Shown here: in pieces, positions 45,022 to 54,464 of the stretch
Position numbering within the stretch: the stretch's first letter is position 1
How the letters are laid out: each line of letters begins with the position of its first letter
Origin: Aquamicrobium aerolatum DSM 21857
Lineage (GTDB): Bacteria; Pseudomonadota; Alphaproteobacteria; Rhizobiales; Rhizobiaceae
DNA length: 64,000 nt
NCBI RefSeq assembly: GCF_900113935.1
Contig: NZ_FORF01000001.1
Location: 124,001 to 188,000 of the forward strand
Direction: 5' to 3'
The notes under the pieces: model-generated
Seen by the model: only the letters and a program-made list of their open reading frames with translations
What the model was told of the DNA's origin: nothing
Databases searched by the model: none
Translations under genes and position numbers: made by a program

Positions 45022-45475
45022 GAAGTTGGTCAAGGCGCAGCCATTGCACTTTTTTCGCTCTGGATTTTCTCAAGATCGAGTGATTTTCACCCGAAGGCGA
45101 CCGAAGTTTTCCACCTGATCGATAGTTGCGTCAACGCATTCCTCATGTCGGCGCAACCTGCTGGTGTGCCTGCTGTTGCGCCGATTCCAACCCTCGGCAG
45201 ATTGGGCATTTTTGAGGCGTCAATGAGGTGTTTTTTGCAAAAAAAACCTCAAATCCTTGCATAATCGGCTGTTTTCTTTATAAGCATCCGCGCTGCCTTG
45301 TGCAGATTTCGTCGGCGAAGCGCTAATTGCGCGTGATAGTCCGGTTCGATCCCGGCTCGCCTGTCTCGGCATGAATTAGCCGTTTATTGACCGCGCGGTG
45401 TGGTTTGCCTGCAGTGATCTGCGGGTTTTCGTTGTCTTGCCTGTTTTCGCGCGGCAAGAGCGTGAAATTGGAATA
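45022..45475. other. Intergenic region with palindrome and tRNA-like fold
   Basis: A 454-base non-coding gap. It contains an A/T-rich 28-base palindrome (45224-45251, TGAGGTG-T6-GC-A8-CCTCA) and a 48-base stretch (45314-45361) with a tRNA-like T-arm (CCGG-TTCGATC-CCGG) closed by GGCGA/TCGCC. The promoter of the symporter gene must be in the right part. Confidence 0.4.
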
Positions 45476-47113
45476 ATGGAACTTCAACAACTAGGAACGC
45501 CTCTCACTCTATTACTGCTTTTTCTATTTTTCGGCGGCACGTTTTTCATCTCGCTCTCGATCGGGCGCAAGCGCGAAAATGCCGACAATTACATGAATGC
45601 CGGCAACGCGGTGGGGTTCGGAGTATCCGCCGCATCGATGACCGCAACCTGGATATGGGCCTCTTCCCTCTACGCCTCTGCAACCTCCGGTTACACCTAT
45701 GGCGTGTCTGGCCCGATTCACTACGGGCTGTGGGGTGCATTGATGATCCTGTTCATCTACCCCTTTGGCAAACGCATCCGATCCCTGGCGCCCAATGCGC
45801 ATACGCTGGCTGAAATTCTCTATGCCCGCCACGGACGATCGAGCCAGCTCCTATTGGCCGGATCGAACGTTGTTGGAAGTGTCATCAGTCTGACGTCCAA
45901 CTTCATCGCAGGTGGCGCGCTCATCGCCATGCTGTCGCCATTGTCGTTTTCGACGGGCATTCTCATCATCGCATCGGGTGTTTTGCTGTACACGATCTGG
46001 TCGGGGCTGCGCGCTTCGATCCTGACGGACTTTATTCAGGTCTGCGGCATGCTCGGGGCGGCCGTCATTATCGTTCCTGCGGTGTTTTTCAGCGCCGGCG
46101 GCCCCTCCGTGTTTGAAGCAGGTGCAGTCAATCTCACTGCCGAGCAGCAGAACTTCTTCTCGTCGGAAGCGTTTTTCAATCAGGGAGCACCGTATATCGC
46201 GGCTGTTCTTGCCTACGCGATTGGCAATCAGACCATTGCCCAGCGGTTGTTCGCCGTGCGCGAAGACATGATCAAGTCGACGTTTATTACCGCAACGCTT
46301 GGCTATGGCGCGACGGTGATCGGTGTCGGAATGCTGGGTGTCCTCGCACTTTATATGGGGATCGAACCGCTCGACGGCGATGTCAACAATCTCGTGCCGC
46401 AACTCGCTGCCAACTACCTTGGGGTCGGGTTCCTATGCATCTTCTTCCTGATGGTTATCGGCTCTCTGGCTTCAACCGCCGACTCTGATCTGTCGGCCCT
46501 GTCCTCGATCGTCATGACCGACATTTATGGGCGCAGCGTTGGAGAGGGGCAGGCCGATCCGAAGCTGATGCTTTTCATCGGTCGTGTGACCATGATCCTG
46601 GCAACGGCGACCGCGCTCTATTTTGCCAGCAGTCGCTTCAACATCCTTGAATTGCTGGTTCTTGTCGGGGCGATCTGGGGCGCGCTCGTGTTTCCTGTTA
46701 TCGCGAGCTTCTACTGGAACAAGGTGACCAATACGGCCTTCACCGTGTCGGTGATCGCGGCACTGGTCGTTTTCTTCCCGGTTCGCTTTGGCCTCATCGA
46801 GCTGACAGGGGCGGTCGCCCTCGTGAGCGATGTGGTCGCCTCGGTGGGTGTCGGCGTCATTGTCGGGCTGATGGCGTTCGGATTTTTCGGTCTTCGCACA
46901 GGCCGTATATTGGGCGTTGTCGCTGCCATCGTCACGATCCCCTTCGCCGTCGGCTTCCTGCACACCTACGCGATCCTCACAGCGTCCCTGCTTGCCTACG
47001 CGGTCAGCGCGATCGTCTGCATTGCGCTTTCGATGCGCAATTCAACGGCGTTCGATTTCGACACGATCAGCGAACAGACCGGCAGTTTTGACACCAATCG
47101 GGCACATGCCTGA
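45476..47113 (+). CDS. Sodium:solute symporter family transporter
   Basis: A 545-residue SSS-family protein with about 13-15 membrane helices. The region around NADNYMNAGNAVGFGVSAASMTATWIWASSLYASATSGYTYGVSGP and the ASTADSDLSALSSIVMTDIYG segment (sodium-site helix) resemble the urea/solute DUR3-like branch. The ATG at 45476 gives the correct N-terminal helix; the frame is open 78 bases further upstream. It is followed after 17 bases by a one-helix protein gene. Substrate unknown. Confidence 0.82.
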   Translation: MELQQLGTPLTLLLLFLFFGGTFFISLSIGRKRENADNYMNAGNAVGFGVSAASMTATWIWASSLYASATSGYTYGVSGPIHYGLWGALMILFIYPFGKRIRSLAPNAHTLAEILYARHGRSSQLLLAGSNVVGSVISLTSNFIAGGALIAMLSPLSFSTGILIIASGVLLYTIWSGLRASILTDFIQVCGMLGAAVIIVPAVFFSAGGPSVFEAGAVNLTAEQQNFFSSEAFFNQGAPYIAAVLAYAIGNQTIAQRLFAVREDMIKSTFITATLGYGATVIGVGMLGVLALYMGIEPLDGDVNNLVPQLAANYLGVGFLCIFFLMVIGSLASTADSDLSALSSIVMTDIYGRSVGEGQADPKLMLFIGRVTMILATATALYFASSRFNILELLVLVGAIWGALVFPVIASFYWNKVTNTAFTVSVIAALVVFFPVRFGLIELTGAVALVSDVVASVGVGVIVGLMAFGFFGLRTGRILGVVAAIVTIPFAVGFLHTYAILTASLLAYAVSAIVCIALSMRNSTAFDFDTISEQTGSFDTNRAHA

Positions 47114-47130
47114 ACAAAGGAGATATCCTG

Positions 47131-47262
47131 ATGAGTACTTTTTTCCTCACGACCTACATGCTGATCTGGCCGGTGCTGGTCGCGGCGATTCTTTATGTTC
47201 TGGTATCGGCTTTCTTTCGCGAATGGCGTGAGGCCCGCATGGAAGGCCGCTCGCTGGTCTGA
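47131..47262 (+). CDS. 43-residue one-helix putative transporter partner
   Basis: A 43-residue protein: MSTFFLTTYM, one hydrophobic helix (LIWPVLVAAILYVLVSAFF, about 11-29) and a charged cytosolic tail (REWREARMEGRSLV). An optimal AAAGGAGATATCC ribosome site precedes it and the symporter stop is only 17 bases upstream, with a terminator after it. Small one-helix proteins accompany some sodium:solute symporters as accessory subunits; that is the likely role. Confidence 0.75.
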   Translation: MSTFFLTTYMLIWPVLVAAILYVLVSAFFREWREARMEGRSLV

Positions 47263-47289
47263 TCCCGGTACAAGAGTTTCGGCTCAACA

Positions 47290-47327
47290 AAATGCCTCGC
47301 GATTGAAAGATCGCGGGGCATTTTTTC
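47290..47327 (+). terminator. Rho-independent terminator of the symporter operon
   Basis: AAAATGCC-CGCGAT and ATCGCG-GGGCATTTTTT pair around GAAAG, ending in six T. It is the clearest intrinsic terminator in the window. Confidence 0.85.
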
Positions 47328-47443
47328 TGGATGCTGTTTGCATGTGAGGGGACTAGCTGGTTGTGATGAACGCCGTCCACGGGGTGTTTGTGGCCGACGG
47401 GCTCGGTTATGATGCGCCAGCGAATCCCTCAGGTAGTTTGTTC

Positions 47444-48238
47444 ATGCGTCAATACCTCGATCTCCTTCAGCACGTCCTTGATCACGGTGTAGACCGTGGC
47501 GACCGCACCGGCACCGGCACACGCGGCGTGTTCGGCTGGCAGATGCGGTTCGATCTGGCTGAAGGCTTCCCGGTCACGACCACCAAGAAGCTGCACCTGA
47601 AGTCGATCATCCACGAATTGCTGTGGTTTCTCGCCGGCGATACCAACATCAAGTACCTGACAGACAACGGCGTCTCGATCTGGAACGAATGGGCCGACGA
47701 GAACGGCGATCTCGGCCCGGTCTACGGCTCGCAATGGCGCTCATGGCCGACGCCGGATGGCGGCTCCATCGACCAGATCGCCAATGTCGTGCGTGAAATC
47801 CGCAACAACCCCAATTCGCGCCGCCTGATCGTCTCGGCATGGAATCCGGCAGAGGTTGACGCGATGGCTCTGCCGCCGTGTCATTGCCTGTTCCAGTTCC
47901 ATGTCGCCAATGGAAAGCTGTCGTGCCAGCTCTACCAGCGTTCCGCCGACATCTTTCTCGGCGTGCCGTTCAACATTGCCTCCTATGCGCTGCTGACGAT
48001 GATGATGGCGCAGGTTACGGGCTTGAAGCCGGGCCATTTCATTCACACGCTGGGCGATGCCCATCTTTATTCAAATCATTTTGATCAAGCGCGTGAACAG
48101 CTGACCCGCACACCGAAACAATTGCCGACCATGTGGATCAACCCAGATGTGACGGATTTGTTTGCATTCACGTTCGATGATTTCACACTGGAATCCTATG
48201 TAGCCGATCCCACCATCCGCGCCCCGATTGCCGTTTGA
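47444..48238 (+). CDS. thyA: Thymidylate synthase
   Basis: A 264-residue enzyme, same length as E. coli ThyA, converting dUMP to dTMP with methylene-tetrahydrofolate. The catalytic cysteine is in [14 protein letters not shown] and the folate/nucleotide segments [22 protein letters not shown] and [13 protein letters not shown] are intact. The true start is the ATG at 47444 (MRQYLDLL). It precedes folA, which regenerates the folate it oxidises. Confidence 0.97.
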   Translation: MRQYLDLLQHVLDHGVDRGDRTGTGTRGVFGWQMRFDLAEGFPVTTTKKLHLKSIIHELLWFLAGDTNIKYLTDNGVSIWNEWADENGDLGPVYGSQWRSWPTPDGGSIDQIANVVREIRNNPNSRRLIVSAWNPAEVDAMALPPCHCLFQFHVANGKLSCQLYQRSADIFLGVPFNIASYALLTMMMAQVTGLKPGHFIHTLGDAHLYSNHFDQAREQLTRTPKQLPTMWINPDVTDLFAFTFDDFTLESYVADPTIRAPIAV

Positions 48239-48277
48239 CCCGCAACCGGCCTGTGCCGGTCCTCTTGGGAGGTTCAC

Positions 48278-48397
48278 ATGAAGCGTACCGTTCTGCTTGT
48301 GGCTGCCGGGTTCGCGGTTGCCCCGGCGTTTGCCAACGACACCACTGCCTTACCCGGAGCGCGACATCAATATTCTCATCATGCAGCCTTACCATGA
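48278..48397 (+). CDS. Putative 39-residue secreted peptide overlapping folA
   Basis: A 39-residue ORF with GGGAGG six bases before the ATG. The first 19 residues look like a signal peptide (MKRTVLLVAAGFAVAPAFA, with AFA cleavage site), followed by NDTTALPGARHQYSHHAALP. Its stop overlaps the folA ATG (ATGA), so it could couple folA translation to thyA mRNA. It may instead be the 5' relic of a longer secreted protein. Confidence 0.4.
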   Translation: MKRTVLLVAAGFAVAPAFANDTTALPGARHQYSHHAALP

Positions 48398-48930
48398 CGA
48401 CTGAACCTATGTCTGATGCTCCCGCGCTCGCGAGACCCTCTATCGTCATCCATGTCGCGATGGCCGGGAACGGCGTGATCGGGCGCGACGGGGACATGCC
48501 ATGGCGCCTGTCGACCGACCTGAAGCGGTTCAAGGCGGCCACGATGGGAAAGCCGATCATCATGGGGCGCAAGACATGGGAGAGCTTTCCCAGGCAGCCT
48601 TTGCCGGGTCGGCACAATATTGTCATCACACGTAACCCCGACTACCGCGCAGAGGGGGCGGACAGGGCAACTTCCCTTGATGAAGCGATTGTGCTGGCAG
48701 GGCCGGTTGAAGAAATCTGCATCATCGGCGGAGGGCAGATCTATTCTCAGGCGATGGGACTGGCGGATCGCCTCGAGGTGACCCACATATTGGCGGATAT
48801 TGAAGGCGATACGCGGTTTCCTGAGATCGATCCGAAAGTCTGGACACTTTTGTCTGAAAACCTGTTTCCTGCCGGTGAGAAGGATAGCCATTCTACCCGT
48901 CATGCGATTTACTTGCGTTCCAAAGTGTGA
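48394..48930 (+). CDS. folA: Dihydrofolate reductase
   Basis: A 178-residue DHFR (173 if started at the ATG at 48409). The core MAGNGVIGRDGDMPWRLSTDLKRFKAAT, MGRKTWESFP and IIGGGQIYSQAM motifs are typical; the active-site acid is the D of DLKRF/MPWRLSTD region. It reduces dihydrofolate made by ThyA. It overlaps the small peptide ORF upstream by four bases. Confidence 0.95.
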   Translation: MTTEPMSDAPALARPSIVIHVAMAGNGVIGRDGDMPWRLSTDLKRFKAATMGKPIIMGRKTWESFPRQPLPGRHNIVITRNPDYRAEGADRATSLDEAIVLAGPVEEICIIGGGQIYSQAMGLADRLEVTHILADIEGDTRFPEIDPKVWTLLSENLFPAGEKDSHSTRHAIYLRSKV

Positions 48931-49074
48931 ACCCGCGTTTGTCCGCGTCGTTAAATCGCCGCATCGACCCTGCATTTCGTTGAAAACGTGGACTTGCGTG
49001 CCTATAACGCCGTAAAACGGCACCATGCGGCGGTTCGCTCCGTCGCCTGATTTAAGTCAGACGAGAGGAAGTAT

Positions 49075-50175
49075 ATGCCCTGGAGCAATCAGAGTGGCGG
49101 CGGCGGTCCCTGGGGGGGCGGTGGCGGCAATGGTGGCAGTGGCGGGCCATGGGGCCAGGGGCCTCGGGGCCCGAACAACGGTCAGGGGAACACCCCTCCC
49201 GATCTCGAAGAGATCATTCGTCGGGGGCAGGACCGCTTGAAGCGTGCACTGCCCGGTGGCGGCAGTGGAAGTCCAGCCATGTTTGGCCTCACCGCGCTGG
49301 TTCTCGCTGCCCTGTGGCTTTTTCAGGCAATCTATACGGTGCAGCCGGACGAACTGGCAGTTGAACTTCGCTTCGGACGGCCGAAAGCTGAAGTTTCCGA
49401 GCCAGGTCTCCATTTCCATTGGTGGCCGGTCGAAACAGTTGAGAAGGCGACCGTTGCAGAACGCCTCATCAATATTGGCGATGCCCGTCAGGGCAGCTCG
49501 ACAGGTCATATGCTGTCGGGTGACCAGAACATCGTCGATGTGCGTTTTTCGGTCGCCTATCAGGTCAGCGACCCGCGCGCATATCTGTTCAACGTATCGG
49601 ATCCAGACTCCACCCTTCGCCAGATCGCCGAAAGCGCGATGCGTGAAGTTGTCGGCAGCCGTCCCGCGCAGGACATTTTCCGCGATGACCGTCAGGGCAT
49701 AGCCGAGACCGTGCGGACGGTGATGCAGGAAACCATCGACGACTACGGCGCAGGACTCGCGATCACAGCGATCTCGATTGAAGACGCGGCCCCGCCGCGC
49801 GAAGTCGCCGACGCGTTCGAGGAGGTGCAGCGCGCCGAACAGGACGAGGATCGGTTCGTCGAGGAATCCAACCAGTACTCCAACCAGAAGCTTGGTGCAG
49901 CGCGCGGTGAAGGCGCCCAGATCCGCGAAGAAGCGGCAGCTTACAAGAACCGTGTCGTGCAGGAGGCGGAAGGTGAGGCGCAGCGCTTTATCTCGGTCTA
50001 CGACGAATATGCAAAGGCACCGGATGTAACCCGCAAGCGTCTTTTCCTGGAAACCATGGAAGGCGTGCTCAAGGGTTCAAACAAGGTGATTGTCGAGCAG
50101 GGGAACGGTCAGGGGGTCATTCCATATCTGCCGCTGCCTGAGCTGCGCGCGACGCAGCAGGGAGGAAACAACTGA
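49075..50175 (+). CDS. hflK: FtsH protease modulator HflK
   Basis: A 366-residue SPFH/prohibitin-family protein: a glycine-rich cytosolic N-terminus (about 1-45), one membrane helix (about 65-85), the SPFH domain and a long C-terminal coiled coil. With HflC it forms the large periplasmic cage around FtsH. Its stop codon overlaps the hflC start by one base (50175). Confidence 0.95.
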   Translation: MPWSNQSGGGGPWGGGGGNGGSGGPWGQGPRGPNNGQGNTPPDLEEIIRRGQDRLKRALPGGGSGSPAMFGLTALVLAALWLFQAIYTVQPDELAVELRFGRPKAEVSEPGLHFHWWPVETVEKATVAERLINIGDARQGSSTGHMLSGDQNIVDVRFSVAYQVSDPRAYLFNVSDPDSTLRQIAESAMREVVGSRPAQDIFRDDRQGIAETVRTVMQETIDDYGAGLAITAISIEDAAPPREVADAFEEVQRAEQDEDRFVEESNQYSNQKLGAARGEGAQIREEAAAYKNRVVQEAEGEAQRFISVYDEYAKAPDVTRKRLFLETMEGVLKGSNKVIVEQGNGQGVIPYLPLPELRATQQGGNN

Positions 50176-51131
50176 TGGCAAACCGTCTTCCTGCGATCGT
50201 TGTTGTCGCCCTTGTCCTGTTGTTCCTCGCCTGGTCATCGATCTTTGTCGTCAACGAGCGCCAGCAAGCCATCGTGCTGCGTTTTGGCGAGATCGTTGAT
50301 GTGAAATCGGAGCCGGGGCTCTACTTCAAACTGCCTTTTGCCTTCATGGAAGCCGACAACGTGCAGATGGTCGACGATCGCGTATTGCGTTTCGATCTGG
50401 ATGATATCCGCGTTCAGGTGTCCGGCGGCCGCTTCTATGAAGTCGACGCGTTCATTGCCTATCGTATCAGCGATGCGCGCCGTTTCCGTCTTGCCGTTTC
50501 GGGTAGCATTCCGCTCGCCGAACAGCGTCTTCGGACACGTCTGGATGCGGCTCTGCGTCGTGTTTACGGTCTGCGTGGCTTTGAAGCAGCGCTGTCGGAA
50601 GAGCGTTCCTCGATGATGCGGGAAGTGCGCGACCAGTTGCGCCCGGACGCTACGTCTCTTGGCCTTGAGATCGTGGACGTGCGTATCCGCCGCACCGATC
50701 TGACGCAGGAAGTCTCGCAGCAGACCTATGAGCGTATGCGTGCCGAGCGACTTGCAGAGGCAGAACGCCTGCGCGCGCGTGGTCGTGAAGCTGCCCAGCG
50801 TATTCGTGCACGTGCTGACCGTGAAGTAGTCGAGATCGTTGCAGAGGCCCGTCGCGAGTCGGAAATTCTGCGCGGTGAGGGTGAAGCCCAGCGTAACGCG
50901 GTCTTTGCCGACGCTTTCAATCGCGACCCTGACTTCTTCGAGTTCTATCGCTCGATGTCGGCCTACACGTCTGCGCTTGAAGGCTCGGGAACGACGATGC
51001 TGTTGTCGCCTGACTCGGAATTCTTCCGTTATTTCGGCAGTTCCACGGGGCGCGACCTGACAAATGGTGCGGCGACTTCGACACCGGCGACACCATCTGC
51101 CGGTGGCGTGAACACAGGCGCAAACAACTGA
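50175..51131 (+). CDS. hflC: FtsH protease modulator HflC
   Basis: A 318-residue SPFH protein with an N-terminal membrane anchor (LPAIVVVALVLLFLAWSSIFVV), SPFH domain and the RARGREAAQRIRARADREVVEIVAEARRESEILRGEGEA coiled coil. It is the partner of HflK; the C-terminal extension is Ser/Thr/Gly-rich. Confidence 0.95.
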   Translation: MANRLPAIVVVALVLLFLAWSSIFVVNERQQAIVLRFGEIVDVKSEPGLYFKLPFAFMEADNVQMVDDRVLRFDLDDIRVQVSGGRFYEVDAFIAYRISDARRFRLAVSGSIPLAEQRLRTRLDAALRRVYGLRGFEAALSEERSSMMREVRDQLRPDATSLGLEIVDVRIRRTDLTQEVSQQTYERMRAERLAEAERLRARGREAAQRIRARADREVVEIVAEARRESEILRGEGEAQRNAVFADAFNRDPDFFEFYRSMSAYTSALEGSGTTMLLSPDSEFFRYFGSSTGRDLTNGAATSTPATPSAGGVNTGANN

Positions 51132-51132
51132 C

Positions 51133-51321
51133 GTGAGTGACTTCATCGTCGCTTTGGGACTTGTCCTTGTGATCGAGGGCGTCTTCTACGGTGGCCTGCC
51201 GCATCTCGCAAAGCGGTTGGCCGCCGATGTTCAGTCGGTTCCCGAACAGGCATTGCGCGCCGTGGGGATCGTTGCGATCATCATCGGCGTTGGCATCGTC
51301 TGGCTTGTGCGAGGCGGCTGA
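51133..51321 (+). CDS. DUF2065 family small membrane protein
   Basis: A 62-residue protein with two membrane helices (DFIVALGLVLVIEGVFYGGL and VGIVAIIIGVGIVWLVRGG), the YjeT-like DUF2065 family that regularly follows hflC. It starts at GTG one base after the hflC stop. Function unknown, probably tied to the HflKC-FtsH complex. Confidence 0.85.
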   Translation: MSDFIVALGLVLVIEGVFYGGLPHLAKRLAADVQSVPEQALRAVGIVAIIIGVGIVWLVRGG

Positions 51322-51334
51322 CCACCGAAATATT

Positions 51335-51362
51335 GCGGGTGTCTGCTTCGGCAGACGCCCGC
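51335..51362 (+). terminator. UUCG-tetraloop terminator of the hflKC operon
   Basis: GCGGGTGTCTGC-TTCG-GCAGACGCCCGC is a 12-bp stem (one G-U pair) capped by a stable C(UUCG)G tetraloop, 14 bases after the DUF2065 stop. A short T-rich stretch follows. Confidence 0.8.
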
Positions 51363-51474
51363 CATTCTTAAGTTATTGCGTGGTTCCCGGCATTGGTCGT
51401 AAACGCGCCCTATTGTTGGTCACCATGAACAAGTGAGGACCTGCGCCTCATTCCCGAATTTGGAGACTGGTTGC

Positions 51475-53007
51475 ATGGTTTCGAAGATTTTCGCGTCGGC
51501 TGCCCGCAAGGCTGTTCTGGGAGCAGCGGTAAGCGCCATCTGCGCAGCTGGTGCTTTGCAGGTCGTTCCGGCTGCATATGCTCAGGCCCAGCCTGCTGTC
51601 ACCAATGGACCGGCATCGGTGGCCGATCTTGCGGAAGGTCTGCTTGATGCGGTGGTGAACATCTCGACCTCGCAGAGTGTCGCGCCGTCCGCTCGTGGCG
51701 GCCGCACGCCGCGCCCCGGCCCGCGTCCGACCCTGCCGGAAGGCTCACCATTCCAGGAATTCTTTGACGAGTTTTTCGGCAATCCCGGTGAAGGGGGCAG
51801 CTCCAATGGACCGCGCCGCGTTCAGTCGCTTGGCTCCGGCTTTGTCATTGACGCCGCTGAAGGCATTGTCATTACCAACAACCACGTCATTGCCGATGCG
51901 GACGAGATCGAGGTCAATTTTGCCGATGGTGGCAAGCTGAAGGCCGAGTTGGTCGGAACCGATCCACAAACAGATCTGGCAGTGCTGAAGGTCGATCCGA
52001 AGCTGCGCAAACTCACGCAGGTCGAATTCGGCGATTCGTCCGCAATCCGCATCGGCGACTGGGTGATGGCAATCGGCAACCCGTTCGGGCTTGGCGGGTC
52101 GGTGTCCATCGGCATCGTGTCGGCGCGCGGGCGCGATATCCAGTCCGGTCCTTATGACGATTTCATCCAGACGGACGCAGCGATCAACCGGGGCAACTCG
52201 GGCGGGCCGCTGTTCGACATGCATGGCAAGGTGATCGGCATCAACACAGCCATCATTTCGCCGTCGGGCGGCTCCATAGGCATCGGTTTCTCGATACCGT
52301 CGCAATTGGCGGTGAACGTCATTCAACAGCTGCGCGAGTTTGGTGAAACGCGACGTGGCTGGCTTGGCGTCCGCATTCAGCCGGTGACCGATGAAATCGC
52401 CGAGAGCCTGGGCATGGACAAGGCCATGGGCGCGCTGGTCGGCGGGGTGATTGCTGGAGGGCCGGTTGACGATGGCAGCATTCTGCCCGGTGACGTCATC
52501 ATCAGCTTCGATGGCCGGGAAATCCGCAGCGCGCGCGATCTGACGCGCATCGTCGCTGAGACACCGGTTTCGAAGGAAGTTCAGGTCGTCGTCGTCCGCA
52601 AGGGTGAAGAACAGACTGTTCCCGTCAAGCTCGGTCGCCGTGAGGATGGCGAGAAGATGCTGCAGGGCGAGAACGGCACCGAGGATGACGAAGCCGCGAT
52701 TGCTGAGACGGAGACTGTGCTCGGCATGACGGTGGCCGAACTGGACGATGCAGGACGTGCCTCGTTCCAGATTTCCCCTGACATTTCCGGCGTATTGGTG
52801 ACCGAGGTCGCGGCAGGATCGAGCGCGGAAGAGCGCGGGATTGCGGCTGGCGACGTGATCACGGAAATCGCGCAGGAGAGCGTGTCGACTCCCAAGGAAG
52901 TCATTGATCGTATTGCTGCTCTCAAGCAGCAGGGCCGCCGCAATGCCCTTCTGATGTTGTCGTCAAAGAACGGCGAGTTGCGGTTTGTGACGATCCGTAT
53001 GGACTGA
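51475..53007 (+). CDS. degP: Do-family periplasmic serine protease
   Basis: A 510-residue DegP/HtrA protein: signal peptide ending near AYAQA, catalytic triad H137 (NNHVIADADE), D167 (QTDLAVLKV) and S242 (RGNSGGPL), and two PDZ domains (about 290-390 and 425-505). It degrades or chaperones misfolded envelope proteins. GGAG lies about ten bases before the ATG at 51475. Its place after hflKC groups envelope quality-control genes. Its stop abuts the stop of the convergent GNAT gene. Confidence 0.95.
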   Translation: MVSKIFASAARKAVLGAAVSAICAAGALQVVPAAYAQAQPAVTNGPASVADLAEGLLDAVVNISTSQSVAPSARGGRTPRPGPRPTLPEGSPFQEFFDEFFGNPGEGGSSNGPRRVQSLGSGFVIDAAEGIVITNNHVIADADEIEVNFADGGKLKAELVGTDPQTDLAVLKVDPKLRKLTQVEFGDSSAIRIGDWVMAIGNPFGLGGSVSIGIVSARGRDIQSGPYDDFIQTDAAINRGNSGGPLFDMHGKVIGINTAIISPSGGSIGIGFSIPSQLAVNVIQQLREFGETRRGWLGVRIQPVTDEIAESLGMDKAMGALVGGVIAGGPVDDGSILPGDVIISFDGREIRSARDLTRIVAETPVSKEVQVVVVRKGEEQTVPVKLGRREDGEKMLQGENGTEDDEAAIAETETVLGMTVAELDDAGRASFQISPDISGVLVTEVAAGSSAEERGIAAGDVITEIAQESVSTPKEVIDRIAALKQQGRRNALLMLSSKNGELRFVTIRMD

Positions 53008-53580
53008 TCAGGGCAGGGCGGGGGCTTGCTTGCGTCCCCGCCATTGTTCTGCTGTCAGCGTGTAGAGCAGGTGGCGTTTGAGGTCTTGCCGCGCCACTTG
53101 CGGGTGATCGAAATCGCCCGATGGTTCCGCCACCATTCCGATCCGTGTCATCACTGCTGTTGAGCGGCGATTGTTGGCCACAGCGAACGACACGATTTCC
53201 TCAAGGCCGAGTTCATCAAACCCGAAAGCAAGGCAAGCATTCGCCGCTTCGGTGATGTAGCCATACCCCCAGCATTCCGGCACCAGACGCCAGCCGATCT
53301 CGACGCAGCCGGTTTCTCTGGACGGTACGGCATTCGTCGGCTGAAGCCCCGTGAAGCCGATGCATTCGCCTGTGTCCCTGCGCTCGAGCGCCCAGAAACC
53401 GTAACCCCGCTGCGCAATTCCCGACGCGATATGATCGAGCAACTCGTCGGATTGCTGCCGCGTGCGGCGCATCTCGAAAAACTCCATCACCGTCTCATCG
53501 GAATTGATTCGATGAAACAGCTCTCGATCTCTGTTTTCCCAGTTGCGCAGTATGAGGCGATCAGTGGCGGGTGGCTTCAA
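53008..53580 (-). CDS. RimJ/RimL-type GNAT acetyltransferase
   Basis: A 190-residue GNAT of the ribosomal-protein-alanine acetyltransferase-like family (TDRLILRNWENRDRELFHRIN at the start; EIGWRLVPECWGYGYITEAANACLAFGFDELGLEEIVSFA as the acetyl-CoA-binding core). It starts at TTG overlapping the serB stop (TTGA), so translation is coupled to serB. Substrate unknown. Confidence 0.8.
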   Translation of the reverse strand: MKPPATDRLILRNWENRDRELFHRINSDETVMEFFEMRRTRQQSDELLDHIASGIAQRGYGFWALERRDTGECIGFTGLQPTNAVPSRETGCVEIGWRLVPECWGYGYITEAANACLAFGFDELGLEEIVSFAVANNRRSTAVMTRIGMVAEPSGDFDHPQVARQDLKRHLLYTLTAEQWRGRKQAPALP

Positions 53581-54464
53581 GCGATAATCTCTTCCTGTCG
53601 GTAGCCTTGCAGGTAGAGAAGCGCACTCAAGTCGCCATGGTCAATACGGATACGCGCCTGGGCCGCAACGGAAGGCTTCGCGTGCAGTGCAACGCCGGTG
53701 CCTGCAAGTTGCAGCATGTCGAGGTCGTTGGCGCCGTCGCCCACTGCGATTGCGTCTTCGACACTCAAGCCAAGCCGCGTGGTCATCTCGGTCAGCGCCT
53801 CGGCCTTTGCCGCGCGCCCCAGGATCGGCTCGGCAACCTTGCCCGCCAGACGGCCATCTTCTTCGAGCAGCACGTTGGCGCGGTTCTCCTGAAAGCCGAG
53901 CTTTGCTGCAATTGGACCGGTGAACGAAAGAAAGCCGCCTGAGACGAGAGCTGTCCATGCACCTGCGGCATTCATGGTGGCCACTAGTGCTGTGCCGCCG
54001 GACGCCAGAGTGATGCGGTTCTCGATGATGCGTGCGATGACGCCGACATCAAGTCCGGCAAGAAGCGCGACGCGCTCGCGCAGCGCAGGCTCGAAGGCCA
54101 GTTCGCCGTTCATCGAACGTGCGGTGATGTCGGCCACATGCTCCTTCAGTCCGACTTCGTCGGCCAGCTCATCGATGCATTCCTGGTCGATCATGGTCGA
54201 GTCCATGTCAGCGATCAAAAGCTTCTTGCGCCGGGTTTCTGCAACCTGAACTGCATGGTCGATTGGCTCGCTGGCGAGCAGCGTGGCGAGGCGCGATGAC
54301 GCTTCATCCTGCGCCAATTCCTGCGGCAGAGGGATGTCGAGCGCGACGCCGGGGTTGAGCCAGTCGATGCGGCTTGCGCCGAGCGCATGCATGGCTCTAT
54401 CTGCAATCTCTTGTGAAAGGATGGGACGAGCCGGATGGGCGATCAGCGTGGCGACGAGCGACAT
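53577..54464 (-). CDS. serB: Phosphoserine phosphatase
   Basis: A 295-residue HAD-family SerB: an N-terminal regulatory half, then the nucleophile motif D86-x-D88-S-T90 (ADMDSTMID), SGGFLSF and [11 protein letters not shown]. It makes L-serine from phosphoserine. Its start codon overlaps that of the divergent miaA by two bases, so each promoter must lie inside the other gene. Confidence 0.95.
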   Translation of the reverse strand: MSLVATLIAHPARPILSQEIADRAMHALGASRIDWLNPGVALDIPLPQELAQDEASSRLATLLASEPIDHAVQVAETRRKKLLIADMDSTMIDQECIDELADEVGLKEHVADITARSMNGELAFEPALRERVALLAGLDVGVIARIIENRITLASGGTALVATMNAAGAWTALVSGGFLSFTGPIAAKLGFQENRANVLLEEDGRLAGKVAEPILGRAAKAEALTEMTTRLGLSVEDAIAVGDGANDLDMLQLAGTGVALHAKPSVAAQARIRIDHGDLSALLYLQGYRQEEIIA

